Assembly: GCA_965237445.1 (NCBI GenBank)
Contig: OZ250142.1
Coordinates: 2,914,001-2,978,000 of the forward strand
From: G963668185 sp965237445
GTDB taxonomy: Bacteria > Chloroflexota > Dehalococcoidia > Lucifugimonadales > G963668185
Direction: 5' to 3'
Length of the DNA stretch: 64,000 bases
Part shown: positions 61,050-64,000 of the stretch, in pieces
Position numbering within the stretch: the stretch's first letter is position 1
Layout: every line of letters starts with the position of its first letter
Position numbers and translations under genes: made by a program
Notes under the pieces: model-generated
Seen by the model: only the letters and a program-made list of their open reading frames with translations
What the model was told of the DNA's origin: nothing
Database searches by the model: none

Positions 61050-62098
61050 TAATACTCCAGGATCCCCCGGCCAAGTATCTTCCCAGAGGCTAAGTCGTCG
61101 CAGGCCTCATTGATCTGGTCCAGGCCGTAGCGGTCTGTCACCAGTTGGTCCAAGGGGAACTTCCCCTCCCTGTGCAGCCTCAGGTACATCTCGAAGTCGC
61201 GCTCCGGGTAGGTAGGTCCCAGGCTGCCCCTAAGAATGCGCTGACCCCAGACGAACAGGGAGGCGTCAAGGGTAATCTCGGTCTGCGGCAACCCGACGAG
61301 GACCGCCATACCGCCATGGTTATCGGCGCCCCTGCCGCCCGCACGTGTCACAGGCAGGACCTGCTCCATGGTGGCCCGGACGCCGATGGCGTCGAAGGCG
61401 TAGTCCACGCCGCCCGTCAGGTCCAGTATCGCCTCCACCGGGTCAGACTCCGATGCATTGACTCCGTGGGTGGCCCCAAACTGTTGCGCGAACCCTAGCT
61501 TGTCCTCGTTCAGGTCCACGGCGATTATCGGATCGGCTTCCAGTAGCGCTGCCATTCGCACGGCCGACAGGCCGACGCCGCCCACGCCGAACACGGCCAC
61601 CGAATCGCCCGGCCTCACGTTGGCGGTGTGCATCACCGCGCCTGCGCCGGTGAGCACGGCACAGCCCACGATAGAAGTCACGTCGGTCGGAGCGTCATCT
61701 GGGATCGGCACGACGAACTCGGCGTTGAGCGACACATCCTGGGCCCACGTGAAGGCGTTCCGCCCGTGCAGTGGTTCTTCGCGATACGTCGCGGGCGTAA
61801 CCGTCTGGTCGGGCACGCCCGGCATGGGCCGGCGCGAGACCCATGTCACAATCGCGTGGTCACCCTCGCGAAGGTGGCTCACGCCCTGCCCCACGTGCGT
61901 AACCACGCCCGTCCCCTCGTGGCCCAGCAGGCGCGGACGTTGCATGGCCGTGTCATTGCGCTCGTGAAGCTGGGAATGGCAGACGCCGCTGGAGAACAGC
62001 TTCACTATTACATTGCCCGGCCCTGGATCGGGAATCTCAATCTCGTCAACAATCAACGGCTGTCCGAGGCCTACATCGATTGCCGCCCTAGATTTCAT
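61049..62098 (-). CDS. Zn-type medium-chain alcohol dehydrogenase without structural zinc
   Basis: A 349-residue MDR enzyme. Catalytic zinc residues are in SSGVCHSQLHE and LGHEGTGVVTHVG; the usual four structural-zinc cysteines are missing, replaced by RRPMPGVPDQTV. The NAD motif is VAVFGVGGVGLSAVRMA and VDLNEDKLGFAQQFGATHG gives the aspartate that favours NAD. It resembles class III/AdhD-like dehydrogenases. Its 3' end meets the second pepN tail; without the inserted cassette, pepN and this gene would be convergent with stops only a few bases apart. Confidence 0.9.
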   Translation of the reverse strand: MKSRAAIDVGLGQPLIVDEIEIPDPGPGNVIVKLFSSGVCHSQLHERNDTAMQRPRLLGHEGTGVVTHVGQGVSHLREGDHAIVTWVSRRPMPGVPDQTVTPATYREEPLHGRNAFTWAQDVSLNAEFVVPIPDDAPTDVTSIVGCAVLTGAGAVMHTANVRPGDSVAVFGVGGVGLSAVRMAALLEADPIIAVDLNEDKLGFAQQFGATHGVNASESDPVEAILDLTGGVDYAFDAIGVRATMEQVLPVTRAGGRGADNHGGMAVLVGLPQTEITLDASLFVWGQRILRGSLGPTYPERDFEMYLRLHREGKFPLDQLVTDRYGLDQINEACDDLASGKILGRGILEY

Positions 62099-62173
62099 GA
62101 ATCGTTTCTCCTTGAGATTGCGTCTTACGAGCAGCCAGAATTATAGCCAGTGATGCGTGGGAAATCTCCGCCG

Positions 62174-63881
62174 TCACATCTCAGACCTGAGCCGCGCCAT
62201 CTCGGCGGCGAACCACAGCGCCATGCTGCCCGTCCGGTCGTCGTAGCCGGAGTTGGCTGGCCGGTCGAGATAGCTCCGCAGCCCGTCCATGACGCCCGTC
62301 CCGGTGCACCCGTCGACAACGTTGCCGGCAGCATCGATTCGCTCGGTCGCCGCGCGCCACGCTAGCTCGACCGTCTGCCGGTACGAGTCCTCGAGCAGGC
62401 CCAGCCTGATGCCGCGTGCCATTGCGTACCCGATCATGCAGGTCGCCGTCAGCTCCTGGTACGAGCCCAGGAAATCTATGACCTGACAGTACATGCCGGA
62501 AGGCTGCTGAAGTGGCTTGAGGGCCCCCATGTGGCGGCGTAACATATCGACCACCTGGTCTCGTCTTCGCTGCCCCTTCGGCATGTAAGTAAGGCACTCG
62601 GCCAGCCCAATTGCCGCGAACCCGTTGCCGCGGCCCCAGTGAATTGGTCCGTATCGACTGTGTTTGAAGAGGCCGTCTTCCTCCTGGATGCCCGCTTCCA
62701 GCAAGAACTGGGCCAATGCAGCCATGTAGCTTGAGGCGTTCGTGTAGCCCATCGCCTGAGCGCCCCTGCCGATCACGGCGGACGCGAAGAAGTGGTCCTC
62801 CACGATGAAGTTCGTGTTCAGCGGTTGGGGCGCCTCTCCGTCTCCTCTCGCCTGGAAGTAGGTCATCGCCGCGACCAGAGCGTCAGAGTACCGGCGGTCG
62901 CCTGTGAGCGCGGCCATCTCCTCGGCCCACACGATCGCCGCGAGCTCCGGCGCCTCGGGCGCGGCCCCCGAACGCCCGGCGTGGATCGGCAACCACGGGC
63001 GCAACCAGCGAAGCGACATCGTCGACACCCCCTGCCCGCTCCGGGTTAAGTAGCGCCAGGCGCAACCTCCCGCTGAGCGCGACGCCCTGCATGTACACAA
63101 GCGGCTCCAGCGTGCGCCCGTTCGTCCTCGCCAGGTCGCGGCCCACCTCGAACGTGTCCCTGGACCGGCGGGCATCTAGTGTCGTCCGTGCCCCGGACGG
63201 ACCGGGCGGGTCCGAGAGTACCGCCTCGAAGAACGGGACAAGCTCCCTGCCTATGGAGTCCACGTTGGCAGTGAGCCGCAGTCCCGGAATGGGCCCGGGG
63301 CTATCGGCAGCATTGCGTCCCAATGCGGCAATGAAGGAGTCCTGCGGGCTCGCCGCACTTGCTCCAAGGGCCTCGCCCAACGCCCCGGCTGCGGCGTTAG
63401 CCTCCCATACGGCCTCAGCTCCCGACCGCACCTCTATCACCACGTCAGGCGCCTGGTAGCAGGTCCAGCGCCATAGGTAGCGTGACTCCGGGCTGGTTGG
63501 GTGATCATAGTAGCCTCCGACCGGCGGATAGCCGCCAGTCACGGTCCCACCCGCACCGTTGGCCGGACCAGTGCGCAGTGCGAGGCCGCCGGGATTGGCG
63601 CACGGCACGGCGCTGAGCGCTATCCCTTCCCTGTGCCGTCCGCCGGCGAAGAACTGCAGCGCCTCCAGGGCGACCGCAACGTCGTCCGGCATGCCCGACA
63701 GGCCGCCGACGAGCAACACTCGAACACGGTCCGTGCTCGGCTCGTAGGCGTCACGGTCGACCAGGGCGGCGATCTGCCTCTCGGCCCTCGTGACTCCACA
63801 CGAGGACGGCATCCACACACCGGGGGATGAGGACACAAGGTCGGCCAATGAACTTTCCAGCGTCTCTATCGTGACAGCCAT
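62174..63881 (-). pseudogene. M14-like / six-hairpin glycosidase-like fusion protein, frameshifted
   Basis: Two frames form one protein of about 570 residues. From ATG 63881 (AVTIETLESSLADLV, with GGGGAG upstream), residues about 1-320 have a carboxypeptidase M14-like start: VRVLLVGGLSGMPDDVAVAL, PCANPGGLALRTGP and PDVVIEVRSG. The zinc motif HxxE is replaced by SxxD, so peptidase activity is doubtful. The frame breaks in a run of five C/G at 62965-62969; deleting one base gives FGAAPEAPELAAIVW and then a GH88/105-like alpha/alpha-barrel (HFFASAVIGRGAQAMGY, IHWGRGNGFAAIGLAECL). The homopolymer position suggests an assembly indel. Confidence 0.65.
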
Positions 63882-64000
63882 TCCAAGCTCCCCAGCCTCT
63901 CCCGGATTTGCCCATCGTAAACGTCCCGACACCCGCGGGAAAGGCATCGCCAGATTGGGGCTATGGTAGACTCGCGCACCACGAGGCGGTCAAAAGGAGC

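Overview
The window is a GC-rich, gene-dense bacterial chromosome segment. It carries a form II CO-dehydrogenase-like molybdenum hydroxylase operon (CoxSLM with CoxDEG accessories), many FAD, F420 or zinc oxidoreductases, a long Lhr helicase, a LonB-like protease and standard housekeeping genes (dnaN, aroA, tyrA, gmk, birA). This mix is typical of Chloroflexota, in particular Dehalococcoidia/SAR202-like lineages. That placement is an inference from gene content; no rRNA is present to confirm it.

Layout. 1-1,330: edge-truncated IS transposase, a gene-tail fragment, tRNA-Ala(GGC) and a short direct repeat. 1.4-7.9 kb: SelA-like PLP enzyme, creatinase-fold M24 protein, HicAB toxin-antitoxin, and a two-subunit FAD amine/amino-acid dehydrogenase whose beta gene is frameshifted. 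7.9-17.2 kb, all on the minus strand: a Zn-ADH, two HbpS/GlcG-like proteins and coxS-L-M-D-E-G. 17.4-21 kb: dnaN and two cupredoxin lipoproteins flanking a small RHH-containing island. 20.9-25.5 kb: Ldh-type dehydrogenase and a four-gene ABC-2 exporter operon. 25.5-35.4 kb: GMC oxidoreductase, Lhr helicase, DapA-like aldolase, small proteins and leucyl aminopeptidase. 35.5-44.5 kb: an accessory zone with a decayed TA pair, an orphan N6-adenine methyltransferase, a DUF4160/DUF2442-HTH pair and an RHH gene, arranged around a frameshifted HpcH/HpaI aldolase. 44.5-53 kb: birA, ggt, a HesB/IscA-type protein with a Gly/Cys tail, an S2P protease, tyrA-aroA-gmk and an LLM oxidoreductase. 52.7-53.8 kb: IS30 element. 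53.9-64 kb: LonB-like protease, enoyl-CoA hydratase, M1 aminopeptidase, a DUF7662-like/PIN pair, ADH, and a frameshifted M14-like/six-hairpin glycosidase fusion.

The most unusual pattern is a recurring architecture: an intact gene, then a small cassette (TA-like, RHH or DNA methyltransferase genes), then a second in-frame copy of that gene's 3' end. It is seen downstream of the HpcH/HpaI aldolase (three tail copies, about 150, 150 and 99 bp), a cupredoxin gene (62 bp, one mismatch) and the M1 aminopeptidase gene (59 bp, perfect). An isolated homocysteine S-methyltransferase tail sits beside another TA pair. Two of these tails are immediately preceded by copies of a 73-bp palindromic element. 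This looks like integration of small recombinase-less cassettes into gene 3' ends with regeneration of the end, and it is the best candidate for an undescribed system here.

Several genes carry single-base frameshifts (near 5,595; 37,779; 39,053; 62,967). They may be assembly indels rather than real pseudogenes, so those proteins are annotated as reconstructed products.
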